Source: Actinoplanes auranticolor
GTDB lineage: Bacteria > Actinomycetota > Actinomycetes > Mycobacteriales > Micromonosporaceae
Length of the DNA stretch: 44,348 bases
Direction: 5' to 3'
NCBI RefSeq assembly: GCF_018332655.1
Contig: NZ_BOQL01000102.1
Coordinates: 1-44,348 of the forward strand
In this document: positions 7,689 to 15,715 of the stretch, one piece after another
How positions within the stretch are numbered: the first letter of the stretch is position 1
Layout of the letters: the number at the start of each line of letters is the position of its first letter
Notes under the pieces: model-generated
Told to the model about the DNA's origin: nothing
Databases searched by the model: none
What the model saw: only the letters and a program-made list of their open reading frames with translations
Program-made: the position numbers and the translations under genes

Positions 7689-8531
7689 CCCGGCCGGACC
7701 AGGTATGCCCGGGAACTCGAGGGGCCGGCGGAGGAAGCAGGACAGGAGCTGCCTGAACTCGTTCGGGTGCTCGACCGCCGGCACGTGACCACATCGGCCG
7801 AGCACGTGCAGACGGACATCGGCCAGGTGTTCGAGCAAGGGCAGAGCCGCCGTCCCGAGCGGGGTGACTCGGTCCTCGGCGCCGTGAACGAGCAGCACGG
7901 GCGCGCGGACCGCTGCCAGCGTCTGCGCCGAGAGGGTGAGCTCGTCGACCCACCGCGCCCTGGGTGGTGGGAACAACGACGCGAAGGCGGCCTCCCCCGC
8001 TCGCATCGCAGCTGCACGGGCATCGACGGCCGCATCGGTCACGAGCGCCCGGTCGAGGACGAGGCGACCCAGCATGTCTCGTGCCCCGAGCAGGCCGGCC
8101 GGGGCGGCCCAGATCGCGTCGAGTTCGGCGGACAGCGGCGCCCCGGGGGCGCCCATCGTCGAGACCGCCACGACACAGGTGACTTGGTGGGGGCGCGCGG
8201 CCGTCAACGCCAGCGCCACGGCACCGCCCATGGAGTGACCCACCACGGCGTAGTACTCGTGACCGAGAGCGTCCATCAGGCCCGCGGCCTGCTCCGTCCA
8301 CAGCCGGAGCCCACCGCGGGAGCCCGCCGGGACAGGTGTACGACCGAACCCGGCCTGGTCAGGAGCCACCACGTGCCAGGATCCGCCCAGCGCCTGCGCC
8401 GTCGCTGCCCAGGCTCCGGACCCCGTCGTGCCGGGTCCGGAGCCGTGCAGCATCAGCACCGCGGGCCCGGTGCCGCTCTCCAGGACGTGGACCGGGGAAC
8501 CGTCGACTGTGACGGTCCGAAGTGCCGTCAC
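7638..8531 (-). CDS. Alpha/beta-hydrolase, meta-cleavage-product hydrolase type
   Basis: 297 residues with a complete catalytic set: oxyanion motif MLHGSGPG (28-34), nucleophile S100 in GHSMGG, D220 in HGAEDRVTP and H249 in GRCGHVPAVEHP. The HGSGPG loop is typical of C-C/C-O hydrolases of the BphD/MhpC/HsaD group. It lies 19 bp behind the DJ-1/PfpI gene and shares its strand with the GntR regulator, so it belongs to the catabolic locus. An ester or lactone opener is my inference. Its 3' end overlaps the convergent LLM gene by 51 bp, and the last roughly 25 residues (after FPGIPGP) are unconserved-looking. Confidence 0.88.
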   Translation of the reverse strand: MTALRTVTVDGSPVHVLESGTGPAVLMLHGSGPGTTGSGAWAATAQALGGSWHVVAPDQAGFGRTPVPAGSRGGLRLWTEQAAGLMDALGHEYYAVVGHSMGGAVALALTAARPHQVTCVVAVSTMGAPGAPLSAELDAIWAAPAGLLGARDMLGRLVLDRALVTDAAVDARAAAMRAGEAAFASLFPPPRARWVDELTLSAQTLAAVRAPVLLVHGAEDRVTPLGTAALPLLEHLADVRLHVLGRCGHVPAVEHPNEFRQLLSCFLRRPLEFPGIPGPAGSEGAQRRGDVGAEAVQ

Positions 8532-8550
8532 CGGGGCGGGCCAGGTGTGC

Positions 8551-9120
8551 TCATGCCGATGCGGAGCTGACGGACTTCGCGAAGAGCTCCATCATCGCCC
8601 TGCCGAACTGCGGCATGTCGGGCCATCCCCGGCAGGAGACGAGATTGCCGTCCACGACGTCGGGAGCATCGATGACCGTCGCGCCCGCATTTTCCATGTC
8701 ACCTGTGATGGGCGGGAAACACGCCGTCCTCCGACCCTTCAGCAGCCCGTACACCGCCGGCACCTGCGCACCGTGGCACACCAGCGCGATGGGGAGGTTG
8801 CGCGCGAAGAAGTGCTCGGTGATGCGCCTGACGTCGGCGTCGACCCGGATCCACTCGGGGGCACGTCCCCCGGGGATGATGAGGGCGTCGTAGCGCTCGA
8901 CGTCGACCTCGGCCCAGGGCACGTCGACCGGCAGCTTCCGGCCGTTCTTCTCCACGTAGGCGTCGGAGTTGGGGTCGAACTCGTGGATGACCAGTTGCAC
9001 GTCACGCATCGTCCGTGACGAGACGTCGACGTCCCAGCCGCCTTCCTGCACGCGATAGTAGGGATACATGGTGTCGAGCTCCTCGGCGGCGTCGCCGGTC
9101 AGGAGCAGCGCTCTGGGCAC
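8551..9120 (-). CDS. DJ-1/PfpI-family protein
   Basis: 189 residues from the GTG at 9120, preceded by GAGGAG; an upstream in-frame start would add 23 unconserved residues. The nucleophile elbow is VCHGAQ (C115-H116), after the IIPGGRAPEW strand-loop and an AAEELD acidic motif near residue 13, the DJ-1-like Cys/Glu pairing. Families of this type include intracellular peptidases/deglycases, glyoxalase III and isonitrile hydratases, so the reaction is not fixed by sequence. The residues before LLLTGDAAEELD are few, as usual. It lies between gntR (90 bp) and the hydrolase (19 bp), and may handle a reactive aldehyde intermediate (inference). Confidence 0.85.
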   Translation of the reverse strand: MPRALLLTGDAAEELDTMYPYYRVQEGGWDVDVSSRTMRDVQLVIHEFDPNSDAYVEKNGRKLPVDVPWAEVDVERYDALIIPGGRAPEWIRVDADVRRITEHFFARNLPIALVCHGAQVPAVYGLLKGRRTACFPPITGDMENAGATVIDAPDVVDGNLVSCRGWPDMPQFGRAMMELFAKSVSSASA

Positions 9121-9210
9121 CTGCTTCTCCTCGCATCTGGGGGGCGCGTGAGGTAGATCCAATCCGATCCGAGCCGGTTGAGTCAGCATTGCCCGGGGCC
9201 GACACGCCCG

Positions 9211-9954
9211 TCAAGCCTCTGCCGCCATTCCATCCGCGTCCTTGACCTCGTCGAACAACCGCCGGAAACGCTCGCCGGACCGCAGGATGTGCCGACGCAT
9301 CGCGTAAGCGGCCGCGTCGGGGTCCCGCGCAGCGATCGCGGCCACAACCTGCTCGTGCTCAGCCATGGCCAGGTGAGTGACCTGGGTGTCGTGGTGCAGC
9401 CGGAAGAGGTGCACGTGGCTGTGCAGGCGAGCGAGCGCTTCACGGATGATCTGGTTCTCCGCGCTCAGGGCGACGAGATCGTGAAAGGCGGCGTCGCGGA
9501 GCCCGAAGGCGCCGTAGGCCATGGGCCCGCTGCCCCCCTCCAACTCCGCCATCTCCCCCAGCATTCGCCGCAGACCGTCCACCTGCTGCAAGGACGCGCG
9601 TTCGGCGGATCTGCGCGCCGCTGCCGGCTCGAGAAGCAGGCGGACCTCGAGCATGTCCTCGAATCGGTGACGGGTGATCTGGGGCGGAATGCGGTAGCCG
9701 GCATGGGGCACGCGCACGACCAGGCCCTCGGCCTCCATGCGGTTCAGCGCGTCCCGGATCGGCGTCTGCGAGACCCCCAGCTCTCGCGCCAGGACGTCGA
9801 TCGTGACGCGGGAGCCAGGCTCGATCCGAAGCGACATCAGCTGTCCGAGCAGCGTGTCGTACACCTCGTCGGCAAGCCGGCCATGAGATCTGCCCGGCGG
9901 CATCCCGCCCGTCATGGCGCCCCGGTCCCGCGCGATCACCGCTTCGTCGTCCAT
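9211..9954 (-). CDS. GntR-family (FadR subfamily) transcriptional regulator
   Basis: 247 residues from the ATG at 9954. The winged HTH (LADEVYDTLLGQLMSLRIEP, then LARELGVSQTPIRDALNRME) is followed by an all-helical FCD domain. Its probable metal-ligand residues are in FHDLV and in the C-terminal AEHEQVVAAI and AMRRH segments. FCD regulators usually respond to carboxylic acids and control catabolic operons. The gene heads the DJ-1/hydrolase transcript and is divergent from the ABC/dehydrogenase operon, so it is the obvious local regulator. The earlier in-frame ATG at 9999 is less likely, because AAAGGA lies upstream of 9954. Confidence 0.9.
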   Translation of the reverse strand: MDDEAVIARDRGAMTGGMPPGRSHGRLADEVYDTLLGQLMSLRIEPGSRVTIDVLARELGVSQTPIRDALNRMEAEGLVVRVPHAGYRIPPQITRHRFEDMLEVRLLLEPAAARRSAERASLQQVDGLRRMLGEMAELEGGSGPMAYGAFGLRDAAFHDLVALSAENQIIREALARLHSHVHLFRLHHDTQVTHLAMAEHEQVVAAIAARDPDAAAYAMRRHILRSGERFRRLFDEVKDADGMAAEA

Positions 9955-9991
9955 CGTGACGTGAGGTCCTTTCCTGGGTCTCGGCGAACCT

Positions 9992-10009
9992 GTTGACATC
10001 GATCACAAC
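9992..10009. promoter_or_regulatory. Candidate GntR operator in divergent control region
   Basis: GTTGACATCGATCACAAC is an imperfect palindrome centred on ATCGAT with GTTG/CAAC ends. It lies about 40 bp upstream of the gntR start and about 225 bp upstream of the ABC operon start. It also contains a TTGACA hexamer on the plus strand. The location suits a shared operator. The 280-bp region between the two starts holds no gene that I can support. Confidence 0.35.
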
Positions 10010-10233
10010 GCTGCGACATGCTGGCGCCCTCACCAGATCGTATAGGAAACGCGGCGACCGCTCGCCATCGCGGAACCGCCCGCCATCGCTCTACTTCGAT
10101 CGCGCGGAGCTCCCTCCCGGTCCGCGGGCCGGCCCCCGCGACAGCCCGGCACCACGCCTGAACAAACCCAGTAACTGCTCGGCGGAACACGTAGCGAGGC
10201 GCTAGAAGTCCGATCCAGAAAGCAGGCAGGAAG

Positions 10234-11670
10234 ATGCGGTATTCCAAGCGAACAGGACGACTGTCTGTTCCCGGTCGGAAGGTGCGGCTGGCCACGGCGG
10301 CCATGCTCCTAGTGACCATGACCACGGCGGCGGCCTGCAGTGACGGCCAGGACGACGGCGCCAAGGCGAGCGCCCCCAAAGCACCGGCGACCATCCCGGA
10401 GCTCACCAAGGACCCGCTGACCCTCAGCTTCATCTGGTTCGAGTGGCCCCCTGCCCAGGCGTTGGAAGCCTTCGCGAACGAGGAGTACAAGAAAGAGCGA
10501 CCCAACGCGACCATCAAGGTCAACACCGTACCGAACGCGAACTGGCACGACGCGATGTTCACCCAGTTCGCCGCGCGCAAGACCGACTTCGACATCGCGA
10601 TCCTGGACTCGCAACACATCGGCGAGGCCGTGACGAACGGCAACATCCTCGACCTCACCGACTTCGTCAAAACGAACATCGACGTCAAGGCCTACAACCC
10701 GTACCTGCTGGCCGCCTACGGCCAGTTCCCGCAGGCGGAGACCGGCAAGCGCGACGAGAACGCCAGCCTGTACGGACTGCCGTTGCTCGGCGACACCTGG
10801 ACGATGATCTACCGCAAAGACCTGATCGGCGACAAGCCACCGCAGACCTGGGACGAGATGATCTCAGCGGCCGAGAAGTGCCAGGCGGACAACCCCGGCG
10901 TCAGCGGGCTGGCTTTCCACCAGGCCAACGGCTCCGACGCCGCGGCCGTCACCTACAACACGGTCAACGGCGTCTACGGCGGCAACCTCTGGGACGCCAA
11001 GACGCGCAAGATCCAGGGCGTCATCAACGACCCGGCGGGCCAGGAGGCGATGGACGTCCTGGTCAACAAGATGAAGCCGCTGACGGCCAAGGGCTCCGGC
11101 AACTGGTTCATCGACGAGGTGAACGCAGCGGTCGCCCAGGGCAAGGCATGCATCGCGTTCAACTGGATCGCCGCCAGCGGCGGCCTGCTCGACCCGAAGC
11201 AGTCGACGCTCGGCACCACGCGGAACCAGATTCTCGACAAGCTGGGTTTTGCCACCCTGCCGAGCCAGAAGACGAACCTGGTGCCTCTCGGCGGCATGGG
11301 GATGCACGTGTCGGCCTACTCCTCCCCGGCGAACCAGGCGGAGGCCCTGAACTTCATGAAGTGGTTCGAGCGGGCCGACGTTCAGAAGAAGTGGGCCGCG
11401 GCCGGCGGAGTGCCATCGCGTACGGACGCCCTGGAGTCGCCCGAGTTCCTCAATGCCGGGCCGTTCAACCGGGTCTACGCCGACTCGGTTCCGCGGATGC
11501 GGGACATGTGGAACGTGCCCGAGTACGCGCGCCTCGTCGACATCGAGAACACCAACGTGAACGCGGCTCTCAACGGCGCCAAGAAGCCGAAGGAAGCGCT
11601 CGACGACATCGCCAAGGAGCAGCAGAGCGTGCTCGACTCCAGCAGCCGCAAGGGCGGCGGCGGGCTGTGA
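10234..11670 (+). CDS. ABC transporter extracellular solute-binding lipoprotein (sugar/CUT1 type)
   Basis: 478 residues. A basic N-terminus (SKRTGRLSVPGRKVR) and hydrophobic stretch lead to a lipobox ending TTAAACSDG, so the mature protein is lipid-anchored at the outer face of the membrane. The body resembles family-1 solute-binding proteins for sugars and polyols: FDIAILDSQHIGEAVTNG, LYGLPLLGDTWTMIYRKDL, WDEMISAAEKC, and the C-terminal EALNFMKWFERADVQKKWAA. It is the first gene of a seven-gene operon; its stop overlaps the permease GTG. AGGAAG lies immediately before the ATG. The substrate is unknown. The linked dehydrogenases point to a hydroxylated small molecule rather than a typical sugar (inference). 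Confidence 0.9.
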   Translation: MRYSKRTGRLSVPGRKVRLATAAMLLVTMTTAAACSDGQDDGAKASAPKAPATIPELTKDPLTLSFIWFEWPPAQALEAFANEEYKKERPNATIKVNTVPNANWHDAMFTQFAARKTDFDIAILDSQHIGEAVTNGNILDLTDFVKTNIDVKAYNPYLLAAYGQFPQAETGKRDENASLYGLPLLGDTWTMIYRKDLIGDKPPQTWDEMISAAEKCQADNPGVSGLAFHQANGSDAAAVTYNTVNGVYGGNLWDAKTRKIQGVINDPAGQEAMDVLVNKMKPLTAKGSGNWFIDEVNAAVAQGKACIAFNWIAASGGLLDPKQSTLGTTRNQILDKLGFATLPSQKTNLVPLGGMGMHVSAYSSPANQAEALNFMKWFERADVQKKWAAAGGVPSRTDALESPEFLNAGPFNRVYADSVPRMRDMWNVPEYARLVDIENTNVNAALNGAKKPKEALDDIAKEQQSVLDSSSRKGGGGL

Positions 11671-12617
11671 GCGACCCCGCCCCTTCGACGATCGACCGCC
11701 CCGGGCAGGTGGCGTCCGCGACTCCGCCTGCACCGGGCCGGTCCCGCCGGTTGAGCGACCGTGGGCTCGCCGTGGCCTTCATCTCCCCCGCGCTGCTGCT
11801 GTTGCTCGCCATGTCGGTGTTCCCGTTGCTGTGGGCGTTGTACCTGTCTTTCACCGACTACTCGGCCACCCGCGGCGGGCCCGCGAATTTCGTCGGGTTC
11901 GGGAACTACACCGCCATCCTGACTTCGGCGCAGGTCCACCTGAGGGCCTTGACGACGGTGATCTACGTGGTCGGCGCGGTCGGCCTGCAGACCGTGCTCG
12001 GTTTCACCATCGCCTACCTGATCTCCCGGCGTACGCACGGGCGAGGACTGCTGACCACGCTGTTCCTGGTGCCGATGATGCTGTCGCCGGTCGTGGTCGG
12101 GCTGTTCTGGCGATTCATGCTCGACGCGCAGTTCGGCGTGGTCAACAGCATGCTCGGCTCGCTCGGCCTGGGGCAGGTGGAGTGGCTCACCCGGCAGCGT
12201 ACGGCGTTGATCTCCCTGATCGTGGTCGACACCTGGCAGTGGACGCCGTTCATCATGCTCATCGCACTCGCCGGCCTCACCGCGGTACCCAAGTACTTGT
12301 ACGAGGCCGCCTCGATCGACCGGGCGTCCGAGTGGTTCCGGTTCCGCACCATCACCCTGCCGCTGGTGTGGCCGCTGCTCCTCATCGCCGTGTTGTTCCG
12401 GGCCATCGAGGCCTTCCGGCTGTTCGACCTCGTCTACATCCTCACCAGCGGAGGTCCGGGGGTCTCCACCGAGACGTTGTCGTTTCACGTCTACAAGGTC
12501 GCGTTCCTGGGCTTCAACACCGGAACCGCCTCGGCGTACGGAATCCTCATGGTCCTCGTCGTGATCGTCCTCACGCAGCTCTACCTGCGCTACCTGAACA
12601 AGCTCAAGGAGGACTGA
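11667..12617 (+). CDS. ABC transporter permease (CUT1, UgpA/MalF-like)
   Basis: 316 residues from a GTG that overlaps the binding-protein stop (GTGA). About six membrane segments are visible, starting with AVAFISPALLLLLAMSVFPLL. The EAA loop that docks the ATPase is recognisable as YEAASIDRASEWFRFRTITL, followed by PLVWPLLLIAVLFRAIEAF. The N-terminal 35 residues are a Pro-rich cytoplasmic tail. Paired with the next permease, it forms the heterodimeric channel of the importer. Its stop overlaps the next ATG (TGATG), implying translational coupling. Confidence 0.92.
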   Translation: MSDPAPSTIDRPGQVASATPPAPGRSRRLSDRGLAVAFISPALLLLLAMSVFPLLWALYLSFTDYSATRGGPANFVGFGNYTAILTSAQVHLRALTTVIYVVGAVGLQTVLGFTIAYLISRRTHGRGLLTTLFLVPMMLSPVVVGLFWRFMLDAQFGVVNSMLGSLGLGQVEWLTRQRTALISLIVVDTWQWTPFIMLIALAGLTAVPKYLYEAASIDRASEWFRFRTITLPLVWPLLLIAVLFRAIEAFRLFDLVYILTSGGPGVSTETLSFHVYKVAFLGFNTGTASAYGILMVLVVIVLTQLYLRYLNKLKED

Positions 12618-13528
12618 TGGCCGTCTCCGTCAACGAGGCCGTCTCCCCGGGTCCTGTGCGCGACCACCCGCCCCCCGCGCGCCGCCGTAGCGGCCGGGGC
12701 CGCACCGTGCTGGAGGTCGCGCTGCTGACCGTGCTGGCCGTCGTGATGCTCTTTCCGGTGCTGTGGATGATCGAGACGTCCATCAAGGAGAACCGGGACG
12801 TCTACGCCGTCCCGGCCAAGTTCTTCGACTTCAAGGTCACTCTGGACCATTACCGGGACGTGTTCGTCGCCTCCGGCGGCGGTCGCTCGACCTTGTCCGT
12901 CTCGTTCCTCAACTCCGTCATAGTCGCCGGGGTCTCCACCGTGCTAGCCACCGTGCTGGGGGTCCCGGCGGCCTGGGCCTACTCACGCTTCGCGGTGAGG
13001 GCCAAGAAGGATCAGCTCTTCTTCATCCTGTCCACCCGCTTCATGCCGCCCGTGGTGGTCGTGATCCCGATCTTCCTCATGTACCGCCAGGTCGGGCTCA
13101 TCGACAACGCGCTCGGCCTGATCCTCATCTACACCGCCTTCAACGTCCCGTTCACGATCTGGATGATGAAGGGATTCGTCGACGAGGTGCCCGCGGAGTA
13201 CGAGGATGCCGCCATGCTCGACGGCTACACCCGCTTGCAGGCGTTCCGGAAATTCACCCTTCCCCTGCTCGTGCCCGGCATCGCCGCGACGGCGGTCTTC
13301 GCACTCATCTTCTCGTGGAACGAGTTCGTGTTCGCCATCTTCCTCACCTCCAGCGACGACGTGCGGACAGCTCCACCCGCCATCGCCGGCCTCATCGGCG
13401 GCACCACTGTGGACTGGGGCCTCGTGGCCGCCTCCTCCGTGGTGTTCGCCCTACCGGTGCTCGTCTTCGCCTACCTGGTGCGCAAGCATCTCGTCGCCGG
13501 TGTGACGCTCGGGGCGGTGCGGCGCTGA
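12617..13528 (+). CDS. ABC transporter permease (CUT1, UgpE/MalG-like)
   Basis: 303 residues. Membrane segments include LLTVLAVVMLFPVLWMIETS, SVIVAGVSTVLATVLGVPAA and the C-terminal ASSVVFALPVLVFAYLV. The EAA motif is YEDAAMLDGYTRLQAFRKFT, then LPLLVPGIAATAVFALI. Opening with an SIKENRDVYAVPAKF segment after the first helix is typical of the second CUT1 permease. Both ends overlap neighbouring genes by one base, so all four membrane and ATPase genes are translationally coupled. Confidence 0.92.
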   Translation: MAVSVNEAVSPGPVRDHPPPARRRSGRGRTVLEVALLTVLAVVMLFPVLWMIETSIKENRDVYAVPAKFFDFKVTLDHYRDVFVASGGGRSTLSVSFLNSVIVAGVSTVLATVLGVPAAWAYSRFAVRAKKDQLFFILSTRFMPPVVVVIPIFLMYRQVGLIDNALGLILIYTAFNVPFTIWMMKGFVDEVPAEYEDAAMLDGYTRLQAFRKFTLPLLVPGIAATAVFALIFSWNEFVFAIFLTSSDDVRTAPPAIAGLIGGTTVDWGLVAASSVVFALPVLVFAYLVRKHLVAGVTLGAVRR

Positions 13529-14595
13529 TGGCCGGCATCGAGGTGACCGCGTTGCACAAACGCTATCCGGACGGGACGGTCGCCGTTGAGCACGTGGACC
13601 TGTCCATCGCTGACGGCGAGCTGTTCGTGATGCTCGGCCCCTCGGGTTGCGGCAAGACGACCACGCTGCGGGCCATAGCCGGCCTGGAGAGGCAGACGAC
13701 GGGCGACATCCGCATCGGCGCCACGCTGGTCAACGAGCTGCCGCCCGCCGAGCGCGACATCGCCATGGTGTTCCAGTTCTACGCCCTCTACCCGCATCTG
13801 AGAACCCGCGACAACCTGGCGTTCCCCCTGCGGGCCGAGGGACTGCCCAAGGCGGAGGTACGGGAGCGGGTCGACGAGGCCGCCCGGTTGATGCGGCTCG
13901 CTCCGCTCCTGAACCGGCGACCGCGCCAGTTGTCCGGCGGGGAGCAGCAGCGCGTCGCGCTCGCTCGTGCCCTGGTGCGACGACCGCGCGCCTTCCTCAT
14001 GGACGAGCCCCTCACCAATCTGGACGCGGAGCTGCGGGCGGACATGCGTACGGAGATCAAGCACCTGCAGGGAGAGCTGGGGACGACGATGGTCTACGTC
14101 ACCCACGACCAGGTCGAGGCGATGTCGCTCGGTCACCGGATCGCCATCCTCAACAAGGGCCGGGTCGAGCAGATCGGTACGCCGCTGGAGGTCTACGACC
14201 GTCCGGCGAGTCTCTTCTGCGCTGCGTTCATCGGCTCCCCGCCGATGAATCTGATCGAGGTGGAGGTGGCCGACGGGAACCTGTGCGGTCAGGGCGGACT
14301 GACCCTCACCGCACCACCGGGCCTGCCGCGCGACCGTCGCCTGGTCGCAGGCGTCCGGCCGGAGGCGCTGGAGGTCGCAGAACCGGGGGCGGAACATTCG
14401 GTCCCGGCCCGCGTGGTCTCGGCGGAGTGGCTGGGCGACGAGATCATCTACGTGGTCGACCATGGCGGCCGGCGCGACGTACGGGTGCGGATGCCATCGA
14501 CTGTCCGGTTCGCCGCTGACGCCAAGGTCGGGCTGCGGCACAGCGGCGGCGCCCCGGCGGTCTATGACGTGGGCACGGAAGAGCTGGTGGCCTGA
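13528..14595 (+). CDS. ABC transporter ATPase 1 (MalK/UgpC type, canonical motifs)
   Basis: 355 residues with all motifs intact: Walker A GPSGCGKTT, Q-loop MVFQFYALYP, signature LSGGEQQR, Walker B FLMDEPLTNLD and H-loop YVTHDQVEAMS. A C-terminal TOBE-like regulatory domain follows residue 235 (RLVAGVRPEALEVAE). It powers the importer encoded just upstream. The next gene is a second, different ATPase, so the nucleotide-binding dimer is probably a heterodimer, as in the GlpS/GlpT glycerol importer of rhizobia (known family precedent). Confidence 0.93.
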   Translation: MAGIEVTALHKRYPDGTVAVEHVDLSIADGELFVMLGPSGCGKTTTLRAIAGLERQTTGDIRIGATLVNELPPAERDIAMVFQFYALYPHLRTRDNLAFPLRAEGLPKAEVRERVDEAARLMRLAPLLNRRPRQLSGGEQQRVALARALVRRPRAFLMDEPLTNLDAELRADMRTEIKHLQGELGTTMVYVTHDQVEAMSLGHRIAILNKGRVEQIGTPLEVYDRPASLFCAAFIGSPPMNLIEVEVADGNLCGQGGLTLTAPPGLPRDRRLVAGVRPEALEVAEPGAEHSVPARVVSAEWLGDEIIYVVDHGGRRDVRVRMPSTVRFAADAKVGLRHSGGAPAVYDVGTEELVA

Positions 14596-15671
14596 TGGGA
14601 ACCGTGGCGACGCACGGGCTGGGCAAGTCCTTCGGCAAGGTCCAGGCCCTGGACGGGGTGACGCTGGACGTGCCGGACGGCTCGTTCTTCGTCGTGCTCG
14701 GGCCCTCCGGGGCAGGCAAGACGACGACCCTGCGAGCGATCGCCGGCCTGGAGAAGCTCGACGCCGGGTCGGTGCACCTGGACGGGAGGGACGCGACCGG
14801 TGATCCCCCGGCCGCACGGGATCTGGCCATGGTCTTCCAGAACTACGCCCTCTACCCGCGGCACACGGTGTACGAGAACATCGCTTCGCCGCTGCGGGCA
14901 CGCCACTGTTCTTCGAGCGAGATCGCCGCCGCCGTCGAGCGGATTTCGAGCCTGCTGCACATCGAACGTCTGCTGCGGCGTCGCCCCGCGCAGTTGTCGG
15001 GCGGTGAGATGCAGCGTGTCGCCCTGGCCCGGGCGCTGGTCCGTAGCCCGCGCGCGTTTCTCATGGACGAGCCGTTGACGAACCTCGACCTCAAGCTCCG
15101 CGTCGAGATGCGCACCGAGCTGACCCGCATCCACCGGAGTCTCGGAGCCACCTTCGTCTACGTGACCAACGACCAGGTCGAGGCCCTGTCCATGGCCGAC
15201 CAGGTCGCGGTTCTCAGGGAGGGGAGGGTGCAACAGGTCGGAACGCCGACCGAGGTGTACGAGCGTCCGGCCAACCAGTGGGTCGCCGGGTTCGTCGGGA
15301 GCCCGCCGATCAGCCTGCTCGCCTGCCACGCCGAGGGAGATCGGCTGGTCGGTGCCGAAGGCTGGACGCTGCCGCGGCCCCGCTGGACCACGGCTGAGGA
15401 CGGTCGTCCTCTGCTGCTGGGCCTGCGCGCGGAGGACCTGTCCGTCGAGCGGCGTGGGAACGCGTCGTTGCCGGGCGAGCTCTACGGGCTCGAGCCGCTC
15501 GGTGACCGAACGGTGGTCGACGTCCGGGTGGGGACGGAGATTCTCAAGGTCAAGGCACGACCCACCGTCACCGGTACGCCGGGCGAGCGGCTGCTTGTCG
15601 CGGTCGACCTGGACCGTGCGCACCTGTTCGATGCCGGCACCGGGCTGTCGCTGTCCGAGGCCGGGCGGTAA
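14595..15671 (+). CDS. ABC transporter ATPase 2 with substituted H-loop
   Basis: 358 residues. Walker A GPSGAGKTT, Q-loop MVFQNYALYP, signature LSGGEMQR and Walker B FLMDEPLTNLD are normal, and a C-terminal TOBE-like domain is present (LLLGLRAEDLSVERRG). The H-loop, however, reads YVTNDQVEALS: the switch histidine is replaced by Asn192 (codon AAC, 15168-15170), whereas ATPase 1 has CAC in the same place. In ABC ATPases this His contacts the ATP gamma-phosphate, so this site is predicted to be weak or inactive. A heterodimer with one competent site is implied (inference). Confidence 0.93.
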   Translation: MGTVATHGLGKSFGKVQALDGVTLDVPDGSFFVVLGPSGAGKTTTLRAIAGLEKLDAGSVHLDGRDATGDPPAARDLAMVFQNYALYPRHTVYENIASPLRARHCSSSEIAAAVERISSLLHIERLLRRRPAQLSGGEMQRVALARALVRSPRAFLMDEPLTNLDLKLRVEMRTELTRIHRSLGATFVYVTNDQVEALSMADQVAVLREGRVQQVGTPTEVYERPANQWVAGFVGSPPISLLACHAEGDRLVGAEGWTLPRPRWTTAEDGRPLLLGLRAEDLSVERRGNASLPGELYGLEPLGDRTVVDVRVGTEILKVKARPTVTGTPGERLLVAVDLDRAHLFDAGTGLSLSEAGR

Positions 15672-15715
15672 CCGCGCCGAACGCCGGCAGACGCCACATC
15701 GCAGGAGGCGACGCA

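Noticed and set aside
10443..12617. A 724-residue frame overlapping the solute-binding protein
   Set aside because: The first 408 residues are low-complexity shadow of the binding-protein gene; the real permease begins at the GTG at 11667.
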